This document shows, one piece after another, positions 24,001 to 62,414 of a DNA stretch of 64,000 bases. How positions within the stretch are numbered: position 1 is the first letter of the stretch; each line of letters opens with the position of its first letter. Both the position numbers and the translations under genes were made by a program. This DNA comes from Glandiceps talaboti (taxonomy: Eukaryota > Hemichordata > Enteropneusta > Spengelidae): positions 10,767,822 through 10,831,821 of the forward strand of contig NC_135570.1 of assembly GCF_964340395.1 (NCBI RefSeq). Direction: 5' to 3'. The notes under the pieces were generated by a model. That model did not search any database. It was not told the DNA's origin and worked only from the letters and a program-made list of their open reading frames with translations.

Positions 24001-26075
24001 AGACTTAATTGGAACACTGGTATGATGATGCATTGATGGAATGAACTCATCTACATCTGTTGTCATGGTAACTCTATTTCTTCCCTAGGCTGGCAGGAAG
24101 AGCAGCCTTGGTGAAAAAGTTACAAGAACAGTTTGATACTGGACAGAAACCTGATTTCAAGGCCTTAAATGTTGATGTACACAGCGTGGCTTCATTACTT
24201 AAACTCTATCTACGTAGTCTTCCAGAGCCTGTCATACCGTTGGACAATTATCCAATGATTTTGGACACTCTCCGCAAGTTGCACAAAAATGAAGCTGGCG
24301 GGCGTGAAGAGATGATACGTCAGTTAGCATATTTACCACGTGTCAATCACAGTTTGTTGAAGTTCTTGTCTGAGTTTCTTCATGATGTACAGAAATATGA
24401 AAGTCAAAACAAAATGGGATTAAGAAATCTAGCGACTGTCTTTGGACCGAATATTTTCCGTGCCAAAGAAGAGGATTCCAAGGCTTTGATGGAGAATGCT
24501 AATCTAAGTCATCAACTTATGTTACTTTTAATTGAGGATTGGCAGGGAATGTTTCCAGACAACGACCAAATAAATTTTTCTACATGTGCCAAAGAATCTC
24601 CAAAGGAACCACAGTCAGAGCTAATGAAAGTCAGAGTGTTGCCGGAAAGACCCCAACCACCAAAACCACCTAGTGTCTCAAAAATAGATCTTCTAACTGC
24701 TGATGACTTCCTGACCTCTGACACGCTACCAGCTGTCAACAATTCAGATATCTTGCAGCCAATTGTCTCAAAGCCACCCGGGGCAGTTGTTGGGGAGCTT
24801 ATTCCTCTTGATGACAGTGGTCCATCTGTGTCAATTCCTCCTCCAGATGTAACAAGTCCAGTCATAGCAGGGTTTGACGTCAATGGTGACATTGCCAAGA
24901 AAACTGATGAAGAACCAGTGGCACCAAAAAAGAGGACGACCCCGTTGGTGCCATCACGGCCAGCACCAATACCGCCAGTACGACCTACTCAACCACCTAA
25001 AATACCAAACAGACCAACAGACAACACTCCCATTGATCTGACTTTGTCTTATTCATTCTTACAAACACAAGTACAGGCCTTGAAAGCAGAAATGATCAAA
25101 CAGAAGGAAGAATACGAAGCCAAGTTGATGAAACAACAAAAAGATTTTGATAAACTACACATAATGCTGAAGAATGAGGTAATATGCTGTGATTTTATTG
25201 TGATATTTGGTAATGACATTATGATATGATGTTATGGCATGATGATATAATGTTATGGCATGATGATATAATGTTATTACATGATATAAGGTTATGGTAT
25301 CATATAAGGTTATAGCATGATGATATTAGGTGATAGCATGATGATACAAAGTTATTACATGATATAAGGTTAAGATGTTGTGATATCAAGTTATGACATG
25401 GTGATATGTTATTGAATGATGACATAATGTTATTGCCTGATATAAGGTTATTACATGATGATATGTTATATATAACATGATATAAAATTGTGATATAAGG
25501 ATGTATGTGAAGGATATATGCATGGGTATTACATAAGGTATTGACATGTACACCAGTGATTATTTGCAGTGACTCAATGTAACATCCTTAGTTACATGAC
25601 AGTTGTACACCTTATAACATAATTTATGACATACAGGTATTATATGGAGATTATGACATGTTATGACATGTATAATAATAACAATAATGTTAATTTACAA
25701 TGCACCTTTTCTCCTTAGAGCTCAAGGGGCTCAGAATTATTACCCCTGGTACACATCAATGGTGACACAACGACCATTTTACTTCCTCAACTCCCTGGGG
25801 AGCATACAATCCATTGCAGCCTTTATATGGGCATAGGATTAAAAAATTCACATTGCAATCTCTATCCTAGGCCTAACTAAAAGAATTTAGTTTTTATCCT
25901 ACAATGAACCAGCGATCTCCCCCCCCCCCCACCCCCAAATTAAAGGTGACATAATCAACAGTTAAACATTCTGCATCTTTTTCTATAACAGGCCAAAGGA
26001 AGGGTCCAGGCAGAAGAAAGAAATCAGCAGCTGTTGAAAGATTTAGATTTATTTTGTAAGAAATATGACACATGA
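20622..26075 (+). CDS. ARHGAP24: Rho GTPase-activating protein, ARHGAP22/24/25 (FilGAP) family, complete
   Basis: Five coding exons, 20622-20862, 22249-22371, 23489-23627, 24089-25178 and 25992-26075, join to 1677 bases (558 residues plus TGA). Residues about 14-118 are a PH domain (HHGWLKKQGGMVKNWQKRWF), which binds membrane phosphoinositides. Residues about 122-320 are a RhoGAP domain: EEGIFRLAGR carries the arginine finger at R168, SVASLLKLYLRSLPEPVIP follows, then NLATVFGPNIF. This family speeds GTP hydrolysis by Rac/Cdc42-type GTPases and shapes the actin cytoskeleton. Proline-rich SH3-type motifs (RPQPPKPP, RPAPIPPVRP) lie near 355-370 and 455-480. The C-terminus from about 489 is a coiled coil, as in FilGAP. 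It is shorter than human ARHGAP24 (about 750) because the middle region is compact. As a pre-duplication gene it may equally be named ARHGAP22 or 25. Confidence 0.93.
20863..22248. other. RhoGAP intron 1
   Basis: Holds a (TG)n tract at 20916-21008, a small CATAGAC...GTCTATGG palindrome near 21325, and a short tandem CAGGCCCATAGA near 21590. Otherwise AT-rich sequence with nothing I can name. Confidence 0.6.
20916..21008. repeat. (TG)n microsatellite
   Basis: About 45 TG units with a few interruptions (CTG, TTTG), inside RhoGAP intron 1. Confidence 0.97.
22249..22371 (+). CDS. ARHGAP24: RhoGAP exon 2 (PH domain, second part)
   Basis: Acceptor TATACAG, then GEGEHKITSNHDSYILWATT and ERDEWVRMIRRVMYRHIGG, the PH C-terminal helix with its invariant Trp. 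Donor GTAGGTAA. Phase 1 in and out. Confidence 0.92.
22480..22740 (+). mobile_element. Possible Penelope-like or LINE 3' remnant
   Basis: CTCCTGAAGAAGACCCGAGG then ACACGGGTTGAAAGCTAGGA forms a small hairpin of the style seen near the ends of Penelope-like and some non-LTR elements. No open frame supports it. Confidence 0.35.
23489..23627 (+). CDS. ARHGAP24: RhoGAP exon 3 (PH-GAP linker and GAP start)
   Basis: Acceptor TTTTTTCAG, then GVFGQSLIDIITSE, a Ser/Thr linker, and PTIVEQCVSFIRENGLQEEG, the start of the GAP fold. Ends in the middle of the arginine-finger codon (AG + G), donor GTACAAAT. Confidence 0.93.
23628..24088. other. RhoGAP intron 3
   Basis: AT-rich intron of 461 bases with no repeat or motif that I can identify. 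Confidence 0.6.
24089..25178 (+). CDS. ARHGAP24: RhoGAP exon 4 (GAP core, proline-rich region, coiled-coil start)
   Basis: 1090 bases from acceptor TTCCCTAG to donor GTAATATG. Completes R168, holds the rest of the GAP domain, the proline-rich middle and the first part of the coiled coil (LQTQVQALKAEMIKQKEEYE). Open throughout. Confidence 0.95.
25205..25500. repeat. Degenerate GATGATATAATGTTAT minisatellite
   Basis: About 12 imperfect units of TGATATAAGGTTATGGCATGA starting 27 bases after the exon 4 donor. Unlike the exon-edge repeats, it contains no exon sequence. Confidence 0.8.
25690..25850. repeat. Interspersed repeat fragment
   Basis: AATTTACAATGCACC..GAGCTCAAGGGGCTCAG and GGTACACATCAATGG resemble the common short elements reading as AGCGC-TTTACAA...GCTCAAGG in marine invertebrate genomes. 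The family is not certain. Confidence 0.45.
25992..26075 (+). CDS. ARHGAP24: RhoGAP exon 5 (coiled-coil end and stop)
   Basis: Acceptor TATAACAG, phase 0, encodes AKGRVQAEERNQQLLKDLDL then FCKKYDT and TGA at 26073-26075. It continues the heptad pattern of exon 4. A candidate AATAAA lies at 26879-26884 and another at 29302-29307. Confidence 0.85.
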   Translation, partial: AKGRVQAEERNQQLLKDLDLFCKKYDT

Positions 26076-26515
26076 AAATCACATTTCAAGAACAACTCTG
26101 AAGATAAGAGATATTTGAGAATGTTCACACTACTTTCAAATATAGCAGCATGACATTTTTGTATCAGTTAGCATCGTTATCGTACGGCAGCTACTAAAAC
26201 TATGTTCTACAAAGCTTTACAACTCCTAAAACTGAGAAAAGTAGAACTCAAGCATTAGAATCTTGTAAAATAGACAATCTTTTCATGGCATTCAGCAGTA
26301 TTTTCCAGGAAAGCCTGTAAAAATTGAGAGAACAAAATTTGGAAAAATATTGTGCTTCTAAATTTGTACGATTACGGGTCAGTTTTGTAGAGTTGACCTT
26401 TGACCTTACTGATGAAATGTCAAATATATAAATATATAATAATAATTTTGATAATCCCACATTTTATAATCTATGTTATGATAATACATGATAGAATCAT
26501 TTCATATCTGACATG

Positions 26516-26830
26516 ATCGATCAATCAATCAATCAAAAGAATTTATATAGCACCAAAATACAATATGGTGCTCAACAGGAATAATAGTACATCATTGTAA
26601 AAAGTTAGAAAGTTCTTGCAAACAGATGTGTCTTGATGTCCTTCTTGAATTTATTGACAGTTGGTAAAGAACGAAGTTCAAGTGGTGTACTGTTCTATAA
26701 GACTGATGCTGCTCGCAAGAACGGACACTCACCATATGACTTTGTAAACAGCGGGGTACATGAAGTAGACTTTTGTTATTTGAGCGAAGTGAACGAGTTG
26801 CGTGTTTACTGTTAATGAAGTCAGCGATGT
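26516..26830. mobile_element. SINE-like repeat with (ATCA)n end
   Basis: GATCAATCAATCAATCAA, then TTTATATAGCACCAAAATAC and ATATGGTGCTCAACAGG. A related start follows the (TCAA)n at 60945-61100. It has no supported coding frame. Confidence 0.5.
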
Positions 26831-27100
26831 AACCATATGTATGGTTCATATGCTATATATTATGAGTACATTGTCGTGAATAAATGAACAGGAAATCATG
26901 TCATAAAATGACAGTCCAATATTCACATTAGATATATGTTGTATAATCTGAAAGAAACACTAATTGGTTTAAATTTAAAAACCTGACAATGTTTTCTGGT
27001 GGGATTTTGGTACCACTGAGGTCACATCAAGTTCATAGATTTAGAGAGAATGAGGTGAAAAGAGTAAGAAGAGTCTGCACGTCTGGTAGCAATTCAAGTA

Positions 27101-27176
27101 GAAAGCCAAGATAAAATTGTTGTCTAAATTAAAAATCCAAAATAAATACCAAATCCTCATCCATACGACCACTTTA
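27101..27176. mobile_element. Solo end of the ATATGGATGAGGATTGG MITE
   Basis: GAAAGCCAAGATAAAATTGT ... TACCAAATCCTCATCCATAC, then GACCACTTT equals the right arm of the full elements at 33.2 and 44.9 kb. Confidence 0.75.
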
Positions 27177-28415
27177 ACTACAGTAGAATATTATTTACAA
27201 TATTGGAAATTTCTGAAGTAGTAGTAGCAGACTTCAAGAAGATATGAACATTATGATAACCAATTATGTAACTCTCCTTTTATGTGTTTGGCACTTTGAC
27301 CAAAATATTAATAATGTTTGTAGATCAAAGCAGTTCAACTTGAGAAGGGACTTTGAACATTCGATCTGTTGTGGTTGACAGTCCTTAGTGGAATGACGCA
27401 TTCAATAGTTATAGCTGACCTCTAGGTGGCAGTATTTTACCCTTAGAAAATCAAAGTAAATTGGAAAACTACTTCAACATTAGGTGTTATAGGTTGTTAT
27501 TGGCCTGCCTATGAAATCTCTCATCATCATTTCTAGGTCTACTGAGCTTAGGATGCCTAGTCTCATTCTGATAGTATAGTTTCCTATATGCCGTTACGAT
27601 TACTACAATCATCTCCACCCAAAGAGATCATTGAGAATGTCAACAGGTATATAGGAAATAGACTACATTAAGACAAAGTTACATGTCTAAAATAAACAGC
27701 CCAGTTGACCAATTAATATGTCTTCAAGACAAACCCATTTGGCACCATTATGTTGTAGCTTCACTTCTAACATTCATCATTGTATGTGTTGAATGCTGTG
27801 ACTGCGTCAGTGTATAACACTGAAAAAAACGAACTATGTCATCGTCAAAAAAGGATGGATGTTTTTAGGGATATTCCATTCACACAAGAGGGTGGTATAG
27901 GGTGGGATGTGTTGCTATGCAAAGGGAATGGATTTTGCGATGCAAAAGTCCACAATCCATCAGTACTTTTACTGAAACTTACAAGTTCAAATCATTTAGT
28001 TTTGATACAAAAATTTGTAGTCAATATTTGTAACTCATATGAATTCATTTTTTAGAAAATATTGATCATACAATATTTTTGTAGTCATAGTTGATAATTT
28101 TCATATGAACTTATTTTTGGAAAATTTTGATAAACTGTACCAAATATTAGACTTACAACTGATTTTGAGGATTGTTACATATTTCTACTGTTATGAATAG
28201 ATATTGATAATTTTGCACTTTTATATTTACAAATATTTTTGTATGTAAATGTTGTAAAATGCTGAAATACATAATTATGGACTACAATTAGTGAATATAT
28301 AACAACTGCGTAGTCTCCTCATTAGGGACTAAAAATAAGAGCTGCCCAAGTTCTTGGCATATATATATATACTAACAAAACTGTTGTATAGGATGGGATG
28401 GATGTTGACCTTTGC

Positions 28416-28604
28416 CTTAAAGGCCCAGTTTGTATTAGGGTTAAAATTTAGGTTTGAAGAACCAGATGTTGGAGAAACGTCTATGGGTAAACAGCTGTCT
28501 GGTAGAAGTACCGGGCTCTGATCATGACTGTAAGTAATCGTCATGGCGCCAATGATACGATGACACTAATATGAGAACCTGGTATTCAATCGTGGGTCTT
28601 TAAG
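28416..28604. mobile_element. MITE with CTTAAAGGCCCA terminal inverted repeats
   Basis: 189 bases from CTTAAAGGCCCA to TGGGTCTTTAAG (one mismatch in 12). Interior parts match the copies at 13.8-14.2 kb in reverse orientation. Confidence 0.75.
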
Positions 28605-29382
28605 CTAGTTTCTAATCTTACGAACAAAAATTACTGAGTTTTCATTTCTGAGTTTGCAGCTCTTTGGGCAGAGTGGTAAGGTCAGCAAGCATCCAGACCA
28701 TTTCAGATACTATCTAGAATGTACTTTGTAAACAAGGAATGAATTGTGTAAAATATTGAAGGATAGTATGGGTCCGAGTGACAAACCAGACATTTGAACT
28801 GCTTTCATGTGTCGTCACTTTAGAAATGTTGATAAGTTAATAATATATAGTCTTGTTAGAGGACCTAGTGTACTTGGAATGTTGGTAAACAAATGCCAAG
28901 AATGGCAATACCTCTGCTGGCAAGCCCTCAACAGTGCCTTTGATGCCATGTGAACTGTGGTTGCTATTAGAGTGAGTAGAATTGCCTTGAGTGTGACACA
29001 CATCAGACTAGATAACATACCAACGTCACAATACTACTTTTGAAGAAAAAAATACAATGCACCACACCTGTTGCAGCCTGATGAAGTCTTCGCTTCAAAT
29101 ATAACAAGGTTGATGATAGGTTGATGACCAGGTGGTATACCGTATAGATTTGTAACTGCATGTTTTTACTGTGTGACTTTCATAAATCTGTATTCAACAT
29201 CAGTGCTGTATAACAATGCAAATATCAGTTCTAGTCTCTCTTAGATGTAAAGTATACATTGTAGAACATATAATGTTTTCATGTAAGCTATATATATATG
29301 CAATAAACAGTAAAACTTATTTCCATAGTTTTAGTCTCAATGTTGTTTTGTTTATGCAAACAAGGTAGACAAACAAATGATG

Positions 29383-29700
29383 TTTAAGTGGCCATATGGT
29401 TTAATATTGGGCTATTTATCTGGGAATTTTAATTGATAAAACAACTCTGTTTTTCTAATTGGAAATACAATGTGAATGAAAATATATCAAGTCCATGTTT
29501 GTAACTCAATAAATAGTAAAACACTGAAAACTGTGTATAATGTTTGTTATTGTATGTGCAATAACAAACTTTTTACACTTTTTAGCAATTTATTGAGTTA
29601 CAAACAAGGACTTGATGTATGTTTTATCACATTGTATTTCCAATTAGAAAAGTATATTAAGGTTGTTCTATAAATATGAATAAAAAGTAAATACCTATTT
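29383..29700. mobile_element. Foldback MITE, ATATGGATGAGGATTGG family, diverged copy
   Basis: Starts AAGTGGCCATATGG. The centre is an inverted pair, GTTTGTAACTCAATAAAT against ATTTATTGAGTTACAAAC, and the outer arms TTCTAATTGGAAATACAATG and its complement also pair. Confidence 0.8.
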
Positions 29701-30900
29701 TGTCATCCATACAGCAATGAAGTTATAAAATAAGGAACATCTAAGCATACAGATCAGACAATTGAAGGTAAAATATACTGCGTAAGGCTGGATTGGTTGG
29801 ACAGACAGACTATTCCTATGTCACATTTGTGCCAAGTTTGCACAAACTTGACTTGTACATGTCATATAGGGACAGACAGAAACTATTCCTACAGCCCCTT
29901 TGTGACTTTGTGGCTAATATACACACAACACCAATGTTCACTTTCAGGACACAGACAGACGACCCTACCCCCCCCCCTCTCCACACACACACACATGAGT
30001 ATGTCACCTTTGTGCAAAGTTTGCATGACCTTGACTTCTACCTGTCATAGATAGGACTGAACACAGATGATTGGACAGACAGAAATCATTCCTACATGCT
30101 CTGGACTTCATCTGTTGAGGGGCTAAGGCAAAAATAAACAAGACTTCAGAAATTGGGTAGGTAGGTTGAAATTTTATTTTAATGGGGGGGGGGGGGGGGA
30201 GAAATTGCTTTAACTCTAAGACAAGATGGTCCTTGGTCACAATACTTCTGTGATACTTTAATGAGGTGTAAAACAAGAAATGGAAGACAATTATATGTGA
30301 AGAAGACCAATACTACAATTTGCCGACTGGTATTTCCGGAATAGGATTTTAAAAAAAAATTCATGCCCACTTGCCCAAGGATACCTATGGCAACACAATT
30401 TGCACAGAAATAGAAGTAAATTCTCACTAGTTTTTGGCCATTGGATGTAAAAATATTTAGGGTTGGTGGCTTAAACTAGGGTCGGTCGGGTTATTGGAAG
30501 TACACAATTTTTTTTATTTGGCCTAATAACAACACAACACCAAAGTTCACTTTCAGGGAAACCATTTTATTTTATTTTGTCAACATATTTTGTACATTCT
30601 CCTATCTAATATTCAAGAATCTTCAAAAAAAATTCTATGAAACAAAAAGAGAAAAAATGTTCTTGTCACAAAATTGTTACTACTTAATTTTTCTGCATTT
30701 TTCATTTTTCATGTGTTTTTGTGTTTTTTTTACAAATGACAAACACTTCCATTGTGAATGTAGAGTTCTGCTAAATGACAAATTTGACAACAATTGAAGT
30801 CTGTGCCATATTTCTATTACTACTTGCTTGCCTTGCTGAACTCCTCGTAGGGATCTCATCAAAATTGTTTTCTGTCATAAATTGTGTTAACAGGGAACAA

Positions 30901-31012
30901 CTTAGACTGTAAGGTGCACTGTGTCGCTCCGCCATCACCAATCTCCTCTACTTTGTGAAAAGGTTTGACCAATGTGTGAGGGCGCCCCATCATGGCATAC
31001 CTTACAGACTAG
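30901..31012. mobile_element. Short palindromic-end MITE, copy A
   Basis: CTTAGACTGTAAGGTGC at one end and GGCATACCTTACAGACTAGG at the other. Interior GTCGCTCCGCC ... AATGTGTGAGGGCGCCCC is shared with copy B. Confidence 0.75.
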
Positions 31013-31165
31013 GATCAACTGAGTCCCAAATAATGTAATTGTCTTTAGCAACAAGTCTTTCTGTTGGCCCTTCTTTAGTAGATTACAAGTCGTATGTATT
31101 TCTTGAAATTATATATCGTACACATTTGAAGATTGCCATCTCAAACATGTAGGGGTAGGGTAGGG

Positions 31166-31273
31166 CTTAGACTGTATGATACATCATGTCGTTCCGCCCT
31201 TACTGGCCTCCTCCTCTGGGAGAGGTTGACTGATGTGTGAGGGCACCCTGTCACAGCGTATCTTACTGACTAC
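31166..31273. mobile_element. Short palindromic-end MITE, copy B
   Basis: CTTAGACTGTATGATACATC ... GATGTGTGAGGGCACCCTGT ... CGTATCTTACTGACTA; same family and direction as copy A, about 155 bases apart. Confidence 0.72.
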
Positions 31274-33195
31274 GCAGGGCTAAACTTAACAGAACAGTGA
31301 ACACAATCACATGCTATGAAGAAAACTTGTACTGAATGGCATAAACCAATTACATAGGATCGATGTTTGTAAACTGATCAATGTTTCAGTGTCACTATCT
31401 TTAGGGGAAAAATAAAGAAGGAACCAATTTCTTCTCCACAATTCTACAATTGAGGTTAATTTATGTGTAAATACACTAAATGTTACAGTCAAGGCAAGCT
31501 ATAAGTGATACAACATGGTTGACTGTGGAACAAATGCCATGGCAACTACTTATTTGCATACAGTCAGCTGATTAGGAGAAGTAAATATTACACAAATTAA
31601 ATCCATGACAAAAAGAGTAAAGTCTATCCATACAGAGTTGTGAAGTAAATTGTCTTTATAGCCCAGACATTTATCTGGCTTGGCTGTGTTGTCAACCAGA
31701 ACTGTCCAGCCTGTACTTTGCACCAGAGTGCCAGCCACGTCTCTGTGCTAGGTAGAACTATAACCATCATGTTGACCCAGACAGGGACAATTTGGCAGCT
31801 TCTCAAAGTCCTACAGGTAAATAATTTGGGCATAGAAAGGTGGGAACAGCAGACACTGTAATTGTTCATGTGATTTAACATTTACTGAAAATGAAGAAAA
31901 ATTGTTTTGCCGGGATCTAATTTTCCTAGTTTTGTAAGTTATGAGAGGTAAATATACAAAGTATTTTCTCTCGAATTTTTTCAGCAGAAAAAAAACAGCA
32001 AAAAAAAAGTTTGAATCTCAATATCAATGCAGTAGTTCATTCACAGGACATTAGGCCTGTACACAGGGTTTCTTTATACAGCGCCCTCAATGTTGAACTG
32101 TGGCATATGATTAAAACGGATGCCCACAACAAACCTGACAACCTCTAGGTGAATGTGCCCCTGTATACCACAGATGGTGGTTTCCCACGTCCAAAATCTA
32201 CCAGTGTCTAAAAAAGGCTCTAAAATATCAGGGAAGCTAATATAATACATACAGAATAACAACTTAGTTGTATCAAGTAATCCACTACAGGACAACTGTA
32301 TAATTTAAATTTTTTTTAAAAATCTGTTTGCATTTTATGTCCTCACAGGACTCCAAGATAGGCAACAAATTTCAATTTGTATCAGCATATTATCTACTCT
32401 GTACACCCCTTATTTCTATAATAGTATGTCTCATACTGGCGCAAACAAAAAGGAATGATCTACAATGTACAAACTATGGGGGTGGTCAGGTATACATCGC
32501 TGCTCTGTTGTGGTGAATATTCTATGCATATTTTGTCATCACATCCATTTCCAAATTTGTGATGTTACAATTTGAGAACTGTTCCATAAAACAGTGTTAG
32601 AAAGTATTGTTTTCTTTGTTACAAACTCCTACCTGTACTAGATAGGACAAATGGCTGAAAAATGAAGAAATAAAAATTAAAATCTGTACACATAACTTAC
32701 AAGGATGCATTGACTAAATTTGATGTCTAATTTCAAGTAAAATTGTGACAAACTTTATCCACTTCTCAACAGGGTAATATTCTCTCTAGAAACATGTCTA
32801 AAGCACTACTAAACTGAGCTGGGAATACAAATCAAGATCATGTGAGAGACTACACTTTGCATTCAAAACTTTGATGGTGCCAACATATACATACAAGTTG
32901 CATACATTTACTTTTTTCACTATGTCCCCCAAACCCAAAAAGTATCAAACATATGTCTTCATCTCAACAGCATTTTTCTGACCCATACTATAACCTGTAT
33001 ATGTAGCAAACACAGATCCCATATTTTTCTGAGCAAATTGTACCCATCCCCTATGTGATCAACTGAGACATCATATTGTTGTGAAGACTTCATCTCCAGG
33101 CCACTAAAATCACCCTAAGAGGTGGCAAAGGTATACATTTTCCATTCCTACTCCCACATTACACCAATTTCTACAAGTGGTAAACATAGGCAGTA

Positions 33196-33525
33196 AAATA
33201 GCCTTATGGATGAGGATTTGATATTTTTGGGGGATTTTTAAGTTATAAAACAATTTTATCATGGCTTCCTACTAAATTAATGTGACACAACATAAACCAA
33301 GTCTGTGTTTGTATCTCAATAAAGTGCAAATAGCTAAAAAAAAAATATGTAAAAAGTTTGTACTTACAATAACAAATACTTTACATCTTTTATTGATCTT
33401 TTGCAATTTATTGAGTTACAAACGACTTGGTCTATGTTATTTGATATTTATTTTTCAAGTAGGAAGCCATGACAAAATTGTTTTATAAATGAAAAATCCA
33501 AAATGAATACCCAATCCTCGTTCAC
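33196..33525. mobile_element. Foldback MITE, ATATGGATGAGGATTGG family, full copy
   Basis: Left arm CTTATGGATGAGGATTTG ... AAACAATTTTATCATGGCTT, right arm AAGCCATGACAAAATTGTTT ... CCCAATCCTCGTTCAC. The central pair TTTGTATCTCAATAAA / TTTATTGAGTTACAAAC is kept. Confidence 0.85.
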
Positions 33526-35755
33526 ATTTAATTTTGAAGTGTTTTTCAAATCACTAAAACCATTTCTAAATGTAACAAACACACATATCCATGTTTTCAG
33601 CATTACCACTAAAACTACATTCATTGTTGTAACGAATGGTAAACATATTAAAGTATTCTTTTTCGCAGTCATTCATTAGCCTATATCTGGTAACCCTCCC
33701 TACAAGTGGCAAACATAAGCATTTTATTTTTAGAGTTCCCCAAATGCTAAAACCATTCATTCAATCAATAGGAGGATACTTGGCAGCAAAATTAACATGC
33801 AAATAAATTTGTTTATTTTGTAACTTACCACAGATATTAAATAGCTGAATAGAATCACTGAATTTTTCCGAAACTCCTAAATCAATTCTTAATGAGACTT
33901 TTTTCATAACTTTCGGCCAAATTTAGCTGCCAAGGAATTCTCAATTTTGAACAGTGTCTAGATTAGTTCCAGAGATCATTTTAGTTGGATTCAATAGAAA
34001 ATTACTGAAGACAAATTTTAGAGCTAAAAAAGAGAGGGCCGAAATGTAGAAATGTAAAGTTTTAAATTCAACCTCATTGGGAGCAAGTTCTTGTCATTTT
34101 ATATCAAACTTGTATCTATCTCTTCAAGTTCTAGTCTCCCCACGAAGTATGTATTCTCTGTAGTTGGACTGATATTAGTTTATTCAACAATCTTAAAGAG
34201 TTGTCTAAACTCAGAGGACAAATATTATGTTTCTATTTGATCACCAACAGAAAAAGTCTGCGTTGAATATTTTGGTTTTTATAATTTCAAATGTACAATA
34301 TAACTACTGGTTATATCCTTCCATAATTGAAATGTTTGAACTTTTAACCGAATTTTGTCAAAGGTCAGTGATTTTTCATGTTACAAGTAATCATTTGGTC
34401 AAAACCCTTTGCCTGTACACAAATATTTCATGAAATGAATGATTTTTTCAAATGAAATTAAAAAAATACATAGCCAGACTGATCACTCAGTTGAAGGTGA
34501 CACTAAATATAGCCTACATGTCAGGTATGAGAGCGCCCTCAATGACTGCATCCTATATTCTAAATCCCAACAATTTACAAATGAAACCCGAGACACAAAA
34601 ATTCTTGTCAAACAACATTCTTGTCATAGTACTTGATCAAGTACAATTACTTGGTTATGAGACTGTAAAATAGTCACTGTAAGGACTCCATATTCCAAAC
34701 ATGCTGACTGCTACTAAGGTCTGCCTTTTACAGTCGAATTCAAAAGGGGGAGGTAACTCAAATGTTAACCCTGATTTTGATAATAATGTTATGTGAATAA
34801 GTGTCTAATGATGAAAAGGCGGCAGCTATGGTCAAATTTTCAGCCACCACAATTACTTTGTGTGTGTGTGTGCGTGATACCATTTCAGCCACCAAATAAA
34901 CTATGTGTTTGTACAGATGAAACCATTTGAAAAGAAGTCTTAGTTTCATAATAATCTCCACTTTTCTAGAGCTCCAGTAAATCATACAATGAAAGAAAGC
35001 ACCAGAGTTTTCATCGTTTGCATTTTGTTGACTAACTACTGTATTCTCTACTAAGTACACAGGACATTAAAAAAAACCCCACACTAAGTTTTACAAAATC
35101 CATTATCTTTCACTAACAGTACTGTTTACAATTTACACTGCGACACAGCCGCTCAAATCAAGCGTCAAAATAATACTAATAAAAAAAATTTGTTCTCCTT
35201 GGGAGTCACGGCAATGATATGATTGGTTGATCACCTCAAATTTCTGATTGCACAAATGTTTTACAAATAGACCTATAAAGTCCTGTCACATAGGGAGTCA
35301 TACGAATAGATCTATAATGTCTAGTCACATAGGGAGTCAAGACAGGAATATGAGAAATATGACTTACTTAGGTAGATGGGTATCGCTATTGCTGACTGAG
35401 AAAGATGACTTACCTAGGGGGGTTGGGTGTTGAGAAGGTGAATTCTATTGGTCAGCTGACTGAGAAAGATTAATCTAATAGGGGGTTCAGTATCACAAAG
35501 ATGAATTTGATTGGTCAATCAACTATCAAAGACTGCATATCGATTGCAGAGACTACCTAAGAACGTGATTTAAGTGATGGAATGTGACAACACCTGCTTA
35601 GCTTGGTAAATAAAAAACACATACAGCAGCAGTATATAGACCACCTCATTATCATGATTATGATAAAATGACTTGTACACAGAGATGCAGTATAAGGTTC
35701 CCTGACAGTTCCTACAAGAAATGTTACATAATTTTGTGTTTCATGTGAGACCTCC

Positions 35756-36080
<325 letters not shown>

Positions 36081-36604
36081 GACGATTGCTGCTAGAAGTT
36101 TATACAAGTGCTCTTAACAAATGATATGCACATTTTTTCACATACCGCTACGTGTTTAAAAGTAAACTGTATTTTTTCAAAGCCTCCCACTAAAAGTTTG
36201 AGGTACCTACAAAGAATGCTGTTATGTTTTCAAATCTTTTGATATCTGACCTAGTTTCAGAAATGCTGTCACACTGTATAAGCTTGAGTAAAATCCTCAG
36301 GCTAAAAATATTTTACGCAAAAAATGTAAATCTGAAAATTAATTTCTTAAACTGTGCCTAGAAGGATACAAAATCACAAAAGGCATACCAGGAAGACGTT
36401 ACAAAATATTGGACACTTTGTTTAATAATACATATTTCTGATAGGTGCAAACACTGCAAAGGTCTCACATGAACACAGCGATTACTTGATAAGTTGCTTG
36501 GATAACAAATTCCGAACAACAGCTGTTGCTAGGATACCAAATCCTAATCTTCATCTTCATTTGTTATCTCTAGTTGCAGTCAAAGTTTGTTTGTTTGTGC
36601 TTTG

Positions 36605-62408
<25,804 letters not shown>

Positions 62409-62414
62409 ACAGCT

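Noticed and set aside
24512-24898. 128-residue minus frame opposite the RhoGAP exon 4
   Set aside because: Shadow of the real coding strand.
29060-29110. CTGATGA...CTTCAAA as a hammerhead ribozyme
   Set aside because: The CTGATGA core is present but the GAAA strand and closing stems are not convincing.
31550-31881. Overlapping minus frames suggesting a lost exon
   Set aside because: No frame matches a family I know, and the best acceptor leads to an early stop.
36540-36575. Other last exons for JNK (EITNEDED or EDNKAQTNKL endings)
   Set aside because: Their acceptors lack a pyrimidine tract; the acceptor at 36658 is much stronger.
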